A stretch of DNA of 64,000 nucleotides from Acetatifactor sp. (GTDB lineage: Bacteria; Bacillota; Clostridia; Lachnospirales; Lachnospiraceae). Every line of letters starts with the position of its first letter. Within the stretch, counting starts at the first letter, position 1. The position numbers and the translations under genes were made by a program. The stretch is taken from assembly GCA_024693365.1 (NCBI GenBank), contig JAILLF010000043.1, positions 62,001-126,000 of the forward strand, written 5' to 3'. Below are positions 18,189 to 27,323 of the stretch, piece by piece. The notes under the pieces were generated by a model. It did no database searches. It was not told the origin of the DNA and saw nothing but the letters and a program-made list of their open reading frames with translations.

Positions 18189-19298
18189 ATGGGGAATCCT
18201 TGGAAGGACGTCAGTCTTTCGGATTATGAAAATCACATGAGCCTGGAAGGAATCGGGCAATTGCAGGAACTGAGCCTCATTATGAAAGGGCAGTTCAATG
18301 ATTTTGCTGCTTCAAGCGCAATGGTTCTGGGCATTGCAGGCGGAAATGGCCTGGAACACGTTGACGTGAAAAAGTATCAGCGCATATATGGCATAGACGT
18401 AAATGCGAACTATCTGGAAAAAGCGAAAGAGCGACATCGCGATCTTGACAATGTTTTGGAGCTCCAGTGCCTCGACGTGATTACGGACGCAAACCAGCTA
18501 CCGCAGGCAGAGTTGCTGATCGCGGACTTGTTTGTAGAATACGTGGGGTATGAAGCATTTCAGAATGCCATAAAGAGAGTGCAGCCCACTTACGTGTCCT
18601 GCGTCATTCAGATTAACGAGGCGGATGGATTTGTCTCAGATTCTCCGTATTTGCATGTGTTTGATCGATTGCAGGAAGTGCATCATCAAATGGAACGTGA
18701 GAAGCTGACGAGGTCGTTAAAGGCGATAGGATATGGATTCATTAGCGTTAAGGAGCATCCATTGCCAAACGGCAAGAAGCTTGTGAGACTGGACTATTCG
18801 AACAAGAAAATGATCTTTCGGGCAAGCAACGGAGCGGAGATATTGGAAAGGATTAGCGTAGATGAGGACGAGGCAATTCGCAAGTATCCATTGATCAATC
18901 ATGCGCTTGTGATCGTTAAGATCGAAGGGGATTATCTGCTGGGATTCCATAAGTGGAGGGATGATTGGGAAACCTTCGGCGGATTACTTGAGCCAGGGGA
19001 GAGTCTTCGGGAATGCATCGAAAGGGAGTGCCTGGAGGAACTTGGCTTAGAAGGTCTTGACTTTACGTATTTGGGACTGGTGCATTATCAGATGCCCCCA
19101 AGTTACTGGGTTAAGGAATGGCATGAGGAGTTTGGCGGGATGTATGGCATTAGCATTTCCGGCGTGATGCTGAAAATCATTGAAGAAAGACGCCGGGATA
19201 AAGACGAAATCGGCGAGATCAAATGCCTGAAAGAATTAAAGAGAATGGGAGCAAAGGTTGACGAGATTAACGAAAAGCTCTTGGAATTCTTTCCGTAG
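18189..19298 (+). CDS. Class I SAM methyltransferase-Nudix hydrolase fusion
   Basis: VLGIAGGNGLEH...YGIDVNANYLEKA (SAM); Nudix box GLLEPGESLRECIERECLEELGL. Confidence 0.85.
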   Translation: MGNPWKDVSLSDYENHMSLEGIGQLQELSLIMKGQFNDFAASSAMVLGIAGGNGLEHVDVKKYQRIYGIDVNANYLEKAKERHRDLDNVLELQCLDVITDANQLPQAELLIADLFVEYVGYEAFQNAIKRVQPTYVSCVIQINEADGFVSDSPYLHVFDRLQEVHHQMEREKLTRSLKAIGYGFISVKEHPLPNGKKLVRLDYSNKKMIFRASNGAEILERISVDEDEAIRKYPLINHALVIVKIEGDYLLGFHKWRDDWETFGGLLEPGESLRECIERECLEELGLEGLDFTYLGLVHYQMPPSYWVKEWHEEFGGMYGISISGVMLKIIEERRRDKDEIGEIKCLKELKRMGAKVDEINEKLLEFFP

Positions 19299-19418
19299 CC
19301 ATAAGATGCCTAAGTGACGTAGATTTGTAGAGAAAACGTAAATATGCCATGCGGTATTTACCGTAAACGGTCATAATGCGAACGGTGAGATAGGAAAAGC
19401 GTTCAGATACATTTATAA

Positions 19419-19833
19419 GGACTACGGGCAAAAAAGCAAAAGAAGCAAAATGACCCGTAGGAAGTTGGAAAGGACTACGGGCAAAAATGCAAAAGAAGCA
19501 ATTTGACCCGTAGGAAGCCGGAAAAGACTACGGGCAAAAAAGAAAAAGAAGCAAAATGGTCCGTAGGAAGCCGGAAAGGACTACGGGCAAAAAGGTAAAA
19601 GAAGCAAAATGACCCGTAGGAAATTGGAAAAGACTACGGGCAAAAATGCAAAAGAAGTAAAATGGCCCGTAGGAAGTTGGAAAGGACTACGGGCAAAAAA
19701 GCAAAAGAAGCAATTTGACCCGTAGGAAGCCGGAAAAGACTACGGGCAAAAAAGCAAAAGAAGCAAAATGGCCCGTAGGAAAATGAAAATGTCTACGGGT
19801 AGAATGACAAAAAGCTAAGTTTGACCCGTAAAT
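19419..19833. repeat. Tandem array of eight 53-bp hairpin units
   Basis: CTACGGG...CCCGTAG inverted repeats with core starts at 19421, 19474, 19527, 19580, 19633, 19686, 19739, 19792 (exact 53-bp period). Confidence 0.95.
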
Positions 19834-20009
19834 TGAAGAAACGAGATTCGTCTGTCGAGACAAAAGAGCTCAGCAAATTCCAGTTTGTCGGGATAAAGGT
19901 GGTTGAAAGCTTCAAGTTTGCGGGGATTGCAAATTTGTCTATATGCAGGAAGATCATTTAGGAATCATGCAAGATTAACAATTGATTTAGATGAGGCATT
20001 GAAGAGAAT

Positions 20010-20579
20010 ATGGATATCAGAGAAGTTACAAGGGCCAGTGATAAGCAGAGAATCACGCGGGAAGAATTGGTGGCGTTACCGGATTGGTTTGGGATTGAGG
20101 AATCCTATTCCTTTGAGATGAAAAAGGTTTTGTACGTTGGTTTTAAGGGAAAGAATAACTTCTCATGCACTATGGCAGAGAATATGTCCCAGGAGCATTT
20201 GCTACTGACGAATTCCCGTGACGGGTTAAGGAAGGATATTGCCTCCGCCTGCAGGGAATATGACCAAGTGATTATGTTCGGCGTGGATAAGACGCTAACG
20301 TCAACGGTGAGGATCGAAAGAGTTGCGGTAAAGGAGGGCAAAAAGATTGTTTCCAAGCTGAATCTGGAAAGGCTCAAGGATTCTCTTGACGATGCCGGAA
20401 TACCGGCAGTGATTTCGGAGAACCCGACGGTCTCGCTTTGTAACGATGCGTATTGGCACGCACTCCATAAGTATTCCGGAAACGTAGTTTTTATTCACGT
20501 ACCGACGATACGGCATGCGGATGAAATATCATTGGAGAAAATGAAATTGGCTATTTCAAGGTGGTTGGAGAAGCATTAG
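20010..20579 (+). CDS. Pyroglutamyl-peptidase I-like domain fused to a GNAT-like N-terminal stub
   Basis: MDIREVTRASDKQRITREELVALPDWFGIEES then ...ISENPTVSLCNDAYWHAL...VVFIHVPTIRH. Confidence 0.55.
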   Translation: MDIREVTRASDKQRITREELVALPDWFGIEESYSFEMKKVLYVGFKGKNNFSCTMAENMSQEHLLLTNSRDGLRKDIASACREYDQVIMFGVDKTLTSTVRIERVAVKEGKKIVSKLNLERLKDSLDDAGIPAVISENPTVSLCNDAYWHALHKYSGNVVFIHVPTIRHADEISLEKMKLAISRWLEKH

Positions 20580-20673
20580 CATGAAAACTACCGTTGAGAA
20601 CGTTCATTGGAACGAAACAAATTGAGAATCAGGCCTGGCGCCTGGTTCTTTTATTTTGATAGATTTTATTGTA

Positions 20674-20702
20674 TTGACAGGACGGAAAAAAGATGTTATA
20701 AA
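20674..20702 (+). promoter_or_regulatory. TetR gene promoter
   Basis: TTGACA-17-TATAAA. Confidence 0.75.
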
Positions 20703-20730
20703 TAAAAACGATAACATTGTCGTTTTTATT
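20701..20730. promoter_or_regulatory. Operator-like palindrome before TetR regulator
   Basis: AATAAAAACGA-taacattg-TCGTTTTTATT, perfect 11-bp arms. Confidence 0.75.
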
Positions 20731-20745
20731 TGCGGGAGAGATATC

Positions 20746-21402
20746 ATGCCAAAAGTTAACGAAGAGTATTTGGTGGAAAAGAGGAATGAGATCTTAAATG
20801 CCGCGTTTGAAGTGTGTAAGAGGAAGCCGGCATATGACGTGACGATGTCCGACGTTGTGGCGGAAACGGGGATGAGTCAGGGCGGAGTCTATAAGTATTT
20901 TAATAATATCTATTCCGTTTATGCCGCTTTGATCGATGATGCCAATCAGATGGGAAATCAAATCGAAAGAATAGACAAGATCATGGATTCGAAGGCGAAG
21001 CCGGAAGTCAAACTTCAAAAGCTCTTTGCAATAGCTGAAAGCTTCTTTTCGGACATGTTGCTTAGTTATAATAAGATATTGTTTGAATTGGGGACCTATT
21101 GCATTCAGAACCCTGAATGTGATAAGAAAATCAACGGAGAAACTAAGGCAAAGCCAGTTTTCCCATATTTGGCCAAGCGCGTTGCGGAACTGATTGTCAC
21201 GCAAACGGAAGCGGGATATTTTAAACCAGCGATTCCCATGCAGGATTTGATGAATTACGTCGTAGCGTCTTTTGACGGAATTATCAGGGACGTAACGCTG
21301 AATAAATGCTATGGCGTAAAAACGGATGACGTGAATTATTTGGATGAAAACAAACTAATTCACTGCCTGTACTTAAGCACTTTGAAGCTTTTGGGGAAAT
21401 AA
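20746..21402 (+). CDS. TetR/AcrR family regulator
   Basis: RNEILNAAFEVCKRKPAYDVTMSDVVAETGMSQGGVYKYFNN HTH. Confidence 0.9.
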   Translation: MPKVNEEYLVEKRNEILNAAFEVCKRKPAYDVTMSDVVAETGMSQGGVYKYFNNIYSVYAALIDDANQMGNQIERIDKIMDSKAKPEVKLQKLFAIAESFFSDMLLSYNKILFELGTYCIQNPECDKKINGETKAKPVFPYLAKRVAELIVTQTEAGYFKPAIPMQDLMNYVVASFDGIIRDVTLNKCYGVKTDDVNYLDENKLIHCLYLSTLKLLGK

Positions 21403-21441
21403 CCGCATTCGCGCCTGTGCCAAAATGGGAAAGGATAAACT

Positions 21442-22731
21442 ATGGAGAAAATAATCAGAATCCTGTCTTTCGTTGCTTTTGCATTCTTTGTAACGCTTTT
21501 TATGGGGTGCGCGAATGCGGATGAAGTGAAAAATTATACGATCGTTTATTCCGACAATGATGCGTTGGAGTACGTCAATCATGGAAGGAATACGGACGAA
21601 AAGACCATTTACGAACTGGGCTCCAATGGCAAGACGGTGGCTGCTTACGTGGCGCTGGCCATGGTCGATGAAGGAGTATTGTCGCTGGATGAGAAAATAG
21701 CGCCGTATCTTGATGCTGATCTGGTGACCAATGATGAAAGAATAAAGGAAATCACGCTAAGACAACTGCTATGTCATACTGCCGGCTTTTCACCAAGCTA
21801 TGAGCTTGGCGTGGATAAAAAAATTTACAGTGACCCGGGAACGGAGTTCCGTTATTCGGGAGTAGGATATATTTACCTCCAAAGCGTCATCGAGAATGCG
21901 GGTAAGCTGCCCGTGGATCAGGCAGCTGCAAAATACGTGTTTGAACCGCTTGGAATGAAAAACAGCACGTTTGAAAACGCGAAAACGATCACGCCATATA
22001 TGAATCTGGGCAATGTCGTGCTTTACGCCTTGGCGGTTTTTGCCGGTGCATTTTTGATACTTTCAGTCCTTGCGCTTATCATAGGCCGGATCACCAAATT
22101 TAAGGTATTTACCTTCAAACGTGCCTTCCCCGTATGTTTTCTTCTGGCAGGCATGATCAATACGGTTGTTTTGCTGTTTGTGCTTTCAAATCTGTCTAAA
22201 GTTTATTTTGGCTTTTTGGCATGTTTTGTGATCATGGGAAGCTTGCTGTTTCTAACCAGAAAAAAGGCATCTTTGTTTTACTCCGTCGCGCCTTTGTTTT
22301 TATTACTTGTGATCCTTCTTGGCTCCTTGATTCCCGTGACCATTCCGGTGACAAATGATCTGGTGCAAGGCAAGGCGAACGTTGCATACTCGTTCAAATC
22401 GAATGGTGAAGACGTGGCTATATTCTGTAAGGCTTTGATGAGTAAAATGAAGGAAGAAAATGGCGTCTTTCGTGAAATGTTTCTGCCAAACGTGAAGATT
22501 GATGACAGGAATTCCTGGGGCCTTGGCATTGCCATGGAATACGCAGGCGAATCGAGGCCGACCTATTGGCATTCCGGCATCAATCCCGGATTTCAAAGTC
22601 TTTACGTATTGTATCCCGAGGAAAACAAATTCGTTGCCGTATTGACAAATAACGACAGGGGATTGGATTTCGCCAAGGATATTGCGCGTTCCTTCCTTGA
22701 CGTTACGTGTGATTGGAACATAAAAAGATAG
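21442..22731 (+). CDS. Membrane-anchored serine hydrolase (class C beta-lactamase-like) with internal TM block
   Basis: GSNGKTVAAYVALAMVDEG (SxxK), LRQLLCHTAGFSP. Confidence 0.85.
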   Translation: MEKIIRILSFVAFAFFVTLFMGCANADEVKNYTIVYSDNDALEYVNHGRNTDEKTIYELGSNGKTVAAYVALAMVDEGVLSLDEKIAPYLDADLVTNDERIKEITLRQLLCHTAGFSPSYELGVDKKIYSDPGTEFRYSGVGYIYLQSVIENAGKLPVDQAAAKYVFEPLGMKNSTFENAKTITPYMNLGNVVLYALAVFAGAFLILSVLALIIGRITKFKVFTFKRAFPVCFLLAGMINTVVLLFVLSNLSKVYFGFLACFVIMGSLLFLTRKKASLFYSVAPLFLLLVILLGSLIPVTIPVTNDLVQGKANVAYSFKSNGEDVAIFCKALMSKMKEENGVFREMFLPNVKIDDRNSWGLGIAMEYAGESRPTYWHSGINPGFQSLYVLYPEENKFVAVLTNNDRGLDFAKDIARSFLDVTCDWNIKR

Positions 22732-22813
22732 AGCAAGATTAGAATCATTCTTGAGGTTGAATTACCTTTGGCCGTTTGTTATGATTAAGGCGGTGGGGAA
22801 AGGAGTTGAGAGA

Positions 22814-23464
22814 ATGATTGAAAGAATGGATGATTTTTTCACGGCCCGCGTTGAGGGCTATGATGAACACATGAGAACTTACGTTGAGGGAGATTCTGCG
22901 TTTTATGAGTATACCGCAGCGTTGCTTCCTGGGGCGGAAGGTGTGAGCGTGCTTGACCTTGGCTGCGGAACAGGCCTGGAATTGGAAGCGTATTTTAAGG
23001 TAAATCCCCAAGCCAAAGTTACGGGAATAGATCTGACGGAGGCAATGCTGAACATTTTAAGGGGCAAATTCCCTGAAAAGGAAATGACGCTGATTCAAGG
23101 ATCCTATTTTGACGTTCCGCTAGGAGAGGAGATGTATGACGCGGCCGTTTCCGTTGAGTCACTGCATCACTTCACGGCAGAAAAGAAATTATATTTATAC
23201 AAGAAATTACATGCGTCCTTAAAAATGCAGGGGATTTTCGTTCTGACGGATTATTTCGCGGAATCAGAAGAAGAGGAGAAGGAATACTTCCAAGAGCTGA
23301 AAAGAATCAAGCAGGAGCAGGGCATTGCGGATGACGAATTCTATCACTATGACACTCCCTTGACGGTAGCGCATGAAATGGCCGTGCTGAGAGAGGCGGG
23401 ATTCTCAGAAGTACGTCTGGAAAAAGAGTGGGGAAGCACGTGTACCGTAGTGGCAGTCAAGTAA
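22814..23464 (+). CDS. Class I SAM-dependent methyltransferase
   Basis: VSVLDLGCGTGLELEAYF motif I. Confidence 0.9.
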   Translation: MIERMDDFFTARVEGYDEHMRTYVEGDSAFYEYTAALLPGAEGVSVLDLGCGTGLELEAYFKVNPQAKVTGIDLTEAMLNILRGKFPEKEMTLIQGSYFDVPLGEEMYDAAVSVESLHHFTAEKKLYLYKKLHASLKMQGIFVLTDYFAESEEEEKEYFQELKRIKQEQGIADDEFYHYDTPLTVAHEMAVLREAGFSEVRLEKEWGSTCTVVAVK

Positions 23465-23587
23465 GCGGCGGTTTTCTAAAAAAGTATTAAGATTTATGGA
23501 AAGCGGGTATCGAACATAGACGATGCCCGCTCTTTGTGTTATAATAATTCGGAAATGATTGCATAAAATTTGAGGGGATTGACTTAG

Positions 23588-24916
23588 ATGAAACATACTG
23601 GAAAGATTGTTTTGGCATTGATCGGAATAGTGGCAGCGCTGGGGGCATGCTTTGTGCTGCTCAGTTTTGTGTTCCCGGAAATGCTGGGAAAGGAAGAGGA
23701 GGAAACGCCGGTCATCGCGGTTGAAGTGATAAGCTCAGAGGATTTGGATGTGGCAAGCCGACAGACGGAGGGGGCTTCCGTGATCACGGTGGGAGAAGAA
23801 ACTTCGGAAGCAACCGTGGCGCCGACGCCGGAACCCACGGAGGAACCGACGCCGGAGCCTACCCCTGAACCGACGCCTGAACCGACGCCTACTCCCACGC
23901 CTACTCCCACGCCTAAACCAACGGCTACGCCTACTCCGGAACCGACGCAGACTCCGGCGCAGAATGCGGAGGGAGGCGAAAATATGGTGGATCGTTACGC
24001 ACCGGTCTTTCTGATAGAGAAAGCGGCTTCGATCAAGGTGGGAGGAACCTTTGACGTTCATAAGTACGTGGGTTATGCCGATGACGTCGACAGGGACGTA
24101 GCGATCGACGTGTCGGGAACCGTGGATACTTCCAAGGCAGGTACTTATCCCGTGAAGGTTACGCTGACCGACGATGCGGGGCATCAGTCATCCAAGACGA
24201 TCAACGTGAAGGTGGTGGAGCCATCCTCATCAGGCGGATCTTCCGGAGGCAGTAGCGGCGGTAAGAAAGAGGAGTTTGCTGATTTTATCAAGAATTACAA
24301 AACAGATGCGACAATCCTTGGAATTGACGTCTCCAGATGGCAGGAAAACATTGATTTCAATAAGGTTAAGGCAGCTGGATGTGAATTTGTCATCATCAGA
24401 CTTGGCGGCTATGACAACGGCGAACTGTATACGGACAAGTATTATAAGGCCAACATTGCCAATGCCAAGGCAGCAGGCTTAAAGGTCGGCATTTACTGGC
24501 ATGCAGAGGAGAGCAGCCGGGAAGAGATCAAAGCAAGCGTGAACTACTTGCTGGGCGTTCTCGGGGAAAATACGCTGGATTTCCCGATCGCATATGACTG
24601 GGAGGATTACATTAACTTTGAACAGTATGACATGAACCTTCGGGATCTGACGGAATGCTTTTATGCGTTCGCCGAGGAGCTGCAGGCAAGGGGCTATGCC
24701 GTTTGTCTGTATGGCAGCAAGAACTCTCATACGAATATTTGGCAGAATGACCGGAAGTACCCTGAGTGGCTTGCACATTACACTTCCGCAACGAACTATG
24801 AGGGAGATTACTACATGTGGCAGCATTCCTCCACGGGTAAGATTGACGGCATCAACGGAGACGTGGATCTTGACGTGTTGTACGTCGATAAGTGGAAGAA
24901 GGTCATGGGACAATAA
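23588..24916 (+). CDS. Membrane-anchored GH25 lysozyme with TPEP-rich linker and Ig-like domain
   Basis: TM, TPEPTPEP linker, APVFLIEKAASIKVGGTFD Ig-like, ILGIDVSRWQENIDFNKVKAAGCEFVIIRLG. Confidence 0.9.
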   Translation: MKHTGKIVLALIGIVAALGACFVLLSFVFPEMLGKEEEETPVIAVEVISSEDLDVASRQTEGASVITVGEETSEATVAPTPEPTEEPTPEPTPEPTPEPTPTPTPTPTPKPTATPTPEPTQTPAQNAEGGENMVDRYAPVFLIEKAASIKVGGTFDVHKYVGYADDVDRDVAIDVSGTVDTSKAGTYPVKVTLTDDAGHQSSKTINVKVVEPSSSGGSSGGSSGGKKEEFADFIKNYKTDATILGIDVSRWQENIDFNKVKAAGCEFVIIRLGGYDNGELYTDKYYKANIANAKAAGLKVGIYWHAEESSREEIKASVNYLLGVLGENTLDFPIAYDWEDYINFEQYDMNLRDLTECFYAFAEELQARGYAVCLYGSKNSHTNIWQNDRKYPEWLAHYTSATNYEGDYYMWQHSSTGKIDGINGDVDLDVLYVDKWKKVMGQ

Positions 24917-25067
24917 GAAAAGAAATACGGAACAGTCAGAAGACTTTTTGGCATCTTGGTATGGGGTTACGTACCGCTTGGCAGTGAACCTATTGCAACT
25001 GCAAAAAGGATCACGTATGATGTGTCCATAACAACCAAACAAAACACTTTTGAGGAGGTAAACGGAC

Positions 25068-25646
25068 ATGTTAAAACAAGCGGAATCAATCAACGGATTA
25101 AATGAATTAAAGCAAGAGGCACAGAAACTGCAAGGGAAGGGATTGCCGTACATGATGGCGTCGGTGGTGATCTGGTCGCTGATCTGTCTTCTGAATTGCA
25201 TGAACCTAAACATAATTTGGGTAAATCAGTTCACTTTTATGACGACCTGTCTTTTGTTGCCGCTGGCCTGGATCTTTTCAAAACTGATCGGCGCAGACAT
25301 TTTCCGGAAAACGTCGAATCCCGTCAGCAAACTTGCTTTTCTGTGCACCATGAATCAAAATCTCTATCTGCTCATTGTCATGTGGGCCTGCAGCAAAGCG
25401 CCTGAGGCGATGATCATGTTGTTCGCCATCGTTTTTGGAGCACATCTGTTACCCTTTAGCTGGGCATATGACAACAAGGCTTACGTGGTGATTCCAATCA
25501 TGGAGACCATCGGGGCATTGGCCATCGGATGCATTTTCGGCAACCGGATCATGACGTTTTTCATGATCATCATGCAAATCATACTATGCATATTTCTTTA
25601 TGCTGACGTAAGAAAGGCAAATTGGAAAATTGAAAGTCGAAATTAA
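25068..25646 (+). CDS. Membrane protein (DUF7010-like)
   Basis: Several TM segments; AGGAGG RBS; overlaps LytTR gene. Confidence 0.55.
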   Translation: MLKQAESINGLNELKQEAQKLQGKGLPYMMASVVIWSLICLLNCMNLNIIWVNQFTFMTTCLLLPLAWIFSKLIGADIFRKTSNPVSKLAFLCTMNQNLYLLIVMWACSKAPEAMIMLFAIVFGAHLLPFSWAYDNKAYVVIPIMETIGALAIGCIFGNRIMTFFMIIMQIILCIFLYADVRKANWKIESRN

Positions 25647-26073
25647 TAAGAACCAGACAATTGAATCGACGTTTGTGGAAATCCATTGCAGGGAAGTCAC
25701 GGAGGAGGTTTCGAAGCTGGAGCGATACGTAAAGCGCTACAAGTCTTTTCTGCCGGCGACGGCAGACGGAGAGACGGTAAACGTCGCGCTGGATGACGTG
25801 CTCTACGTCGAATCCGTCGACAAGAGAACCTACGTCTATACGGAAAACAAAGTTCTCATGACGGACAAAAGACTCTATGAGTTCGAAGATCTTTTGGATA
25901 AGCGGGACTTTTTCCGGTGCTCAAAATCCACGATTTTGAATTTGGAAAAAGTGACGAAAATCAAGCCGGAGATCACCAGAAACATTTTGGCGACGCTCTG
26001 CAATGGGGAAACCATCATTGTGTCCAGAAGGTATGCAACGGAGCTGAAAAAGCTTATCGGAATAGAAAGATAG
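25630..26073 (+). CDS. LytTR DNA-binding domain protein
   Basis: VALDDVLYVESVDKRTYVYTENKVLMTDKRLYEFEDLL...RCSKSTILNLEKV. Confidence 0.88.
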   Translation: MKVEINKNQTIESTFVEIHCREVTEEVSKLERYVKRYKSFLPATADGETVNVALDDVLYVESVDKRTYVYTENKVLMTDKRLYEFEDLLDKRDFFRCSKSTILNLEKVTKIKPEITRNILATLCNGETIIVSRRYATELKKLIGIER

Positions 26074-26083
26074 GGTGAAGGTT

Positions 26084-26509
26084 ATGAAAGAAATTTTATG
26101 CAATTTACGCGACGCGATCGCATATAGTTTTACCTGGCTGGTCATCTGCGTGATTGCCGCAACGCTGTGCGGCGGAAATGATACGATCAGGGTGAGTTTT
26201 TTGTTAAAGCTCCTGGCGCTTTGTGCCTGGGGAGCCGTCAGTCTTGTGGTGAGCTTTCGCATCCCAAAGATCAGAAATAAAGGATTCATGTTCTCACTGA
26301 CTTGCTTTTACGTGCTGTTCCTTCCCGTGGAGATTATCCTCTTTTACGCGATGGGCATTTTCCAGGGCAGCGGCAACCTGATCTTATGGCTTCTTTTTGC
26401 AGGCATCATTGTTGCAACGTACGTGATCTCCCTGCTGATCGACGTTATGATCATGAAGCGAAGGGCCATCATTTACACGTCAAAGCTTGAAGAGTATAAG
26501 AAACGCTAA
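26084..26509 (+). CDS. DUF3021-like membrane protein
   Basis: Four TM helices directly after LytTR gene. Confidence 0.75.
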   Translation: MKEILCNLRDAIAYSFTWLVICVIAATLCGGNDTIRVSFLLKLLALCAWGAVSLVVSFRIPKIRNKGFMFSLTCFYVLFLPVEIILFYAMGIFQGSGNLILWLLFAGIIVATYVISLLIDVMIMKRRAIIYTSKLEEYKKR

Positions 26510-26523
26510 GGATACTTATTGAA

Positions 26524-26566
26524 TCAGGGCGACAGTGACTTTTGTCATTGCCGCCCTTTTTTTTGT
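26524..26566 (+). terminator. Rho-independent terminator upstream of the 26.7-36.6 kb operon
   Basis: GGGCGACAGTGAC...GTCATTGCCGCCC TTTTTTTT. Confidence 0.85.
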
Positions 26567-26714
26567 GACGAACGTCCTATGGAAATTTAGCTCTGGATTT
26601 CGTAGTATGATAGGTGAAAAGAAGGTAACGTTATTGCGAAAATTGTAGGTATTTTTGGAATATTATGTTATAATATTACGGACTGATTTCATTCCGCAAG
26701 ATGAGGATAAACAT

Positions 26715-27305
26715 ATGTTAAACACAATACTGATGATGTACGTGACCTTGATGCCTGCAATCCTTGCAGGGATTGCAAACATGGCATGGTGCAAGTCAAA
26801 GCTTCTCAAGGTCGCAAAGGTTCCCATGGATGGAGGGAAGAATTTCCTTGACGGAAAGAGGATCTTCGGTGACAACAAAACCTGGAAAGGGTTTCTTGGA
26901 TATCTGGTTTTGAACTTGATTTTTTCGCCGCTCTGGGGATTTGCATGCGGCGCAGGCGGATTTGAGCATTTAAATTTCTTTTACGTAAACCATGAGAATG
27001 CAATAGGGTTTAATCTGCTTACGGGCGTGCTTTTGGGCCTTGGTTATGCCTTGTTTGAACTGCCAAACAGTTTTTTGAAAAGGCGACTGGACGTGGAACC
27101 GGGAAAAACCATCTCAGGATTTTGGAAGGTCTTCTTTATCTTTTTGGACCAAGCAGATTCGGTATTTGGATGTGTGCTCGTGGTTTGGTTTTTTTATGAT
27201 CTTGGACTTTGGAAGTATTTGCTTTACGTGGCTGTCGGCGCGGCAACGCATCTGCTTTTAAATATGCTGTTATACTTTATGCACCTTAGAAAGAACATGT
27301 TCTGA
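26715..27305 (+). CDS. CDP-archaeol synthase-like (CarS/CdsA superfamily) CTP transferase
   Basis: NFLDGKRIFGDNKTWKGFLG motif; polytopic membrane protein. Confidence 0.8.
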   Translation: MLNTILMMYVTLMPAILAGIANMAWCKSKLLKVAKVPMDGGKNFLDGKRIFGDNKTWKGFLGYLVLNLIFSPLWGFACGAGGFEHLNFFYVNHENAIGFNLLTGVLLGLGYALFELPNSFLKRRLDVEPGKTISGFWKVFFIFLDQADSVFGCVLVVWFFYDLGLWKYLLYVAVGAATHLLLNMLLYFMHLRKNMF

Positions 27306-27323
27306 TAAGACGGAGGGCAGAAA

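Noticed and set aside
19419-19833. CRISPR array
   Set aside because: Period is exactly 53 bp with near-identical loops and linkers; no unique spacers and no cas genes in the window.
23584-24184. Gly/Val- and Arg-rich minus-strand ORFs
   Set aside because: Produced by the TPEP coding repeat of the GH25 lysozyme read in reverse.
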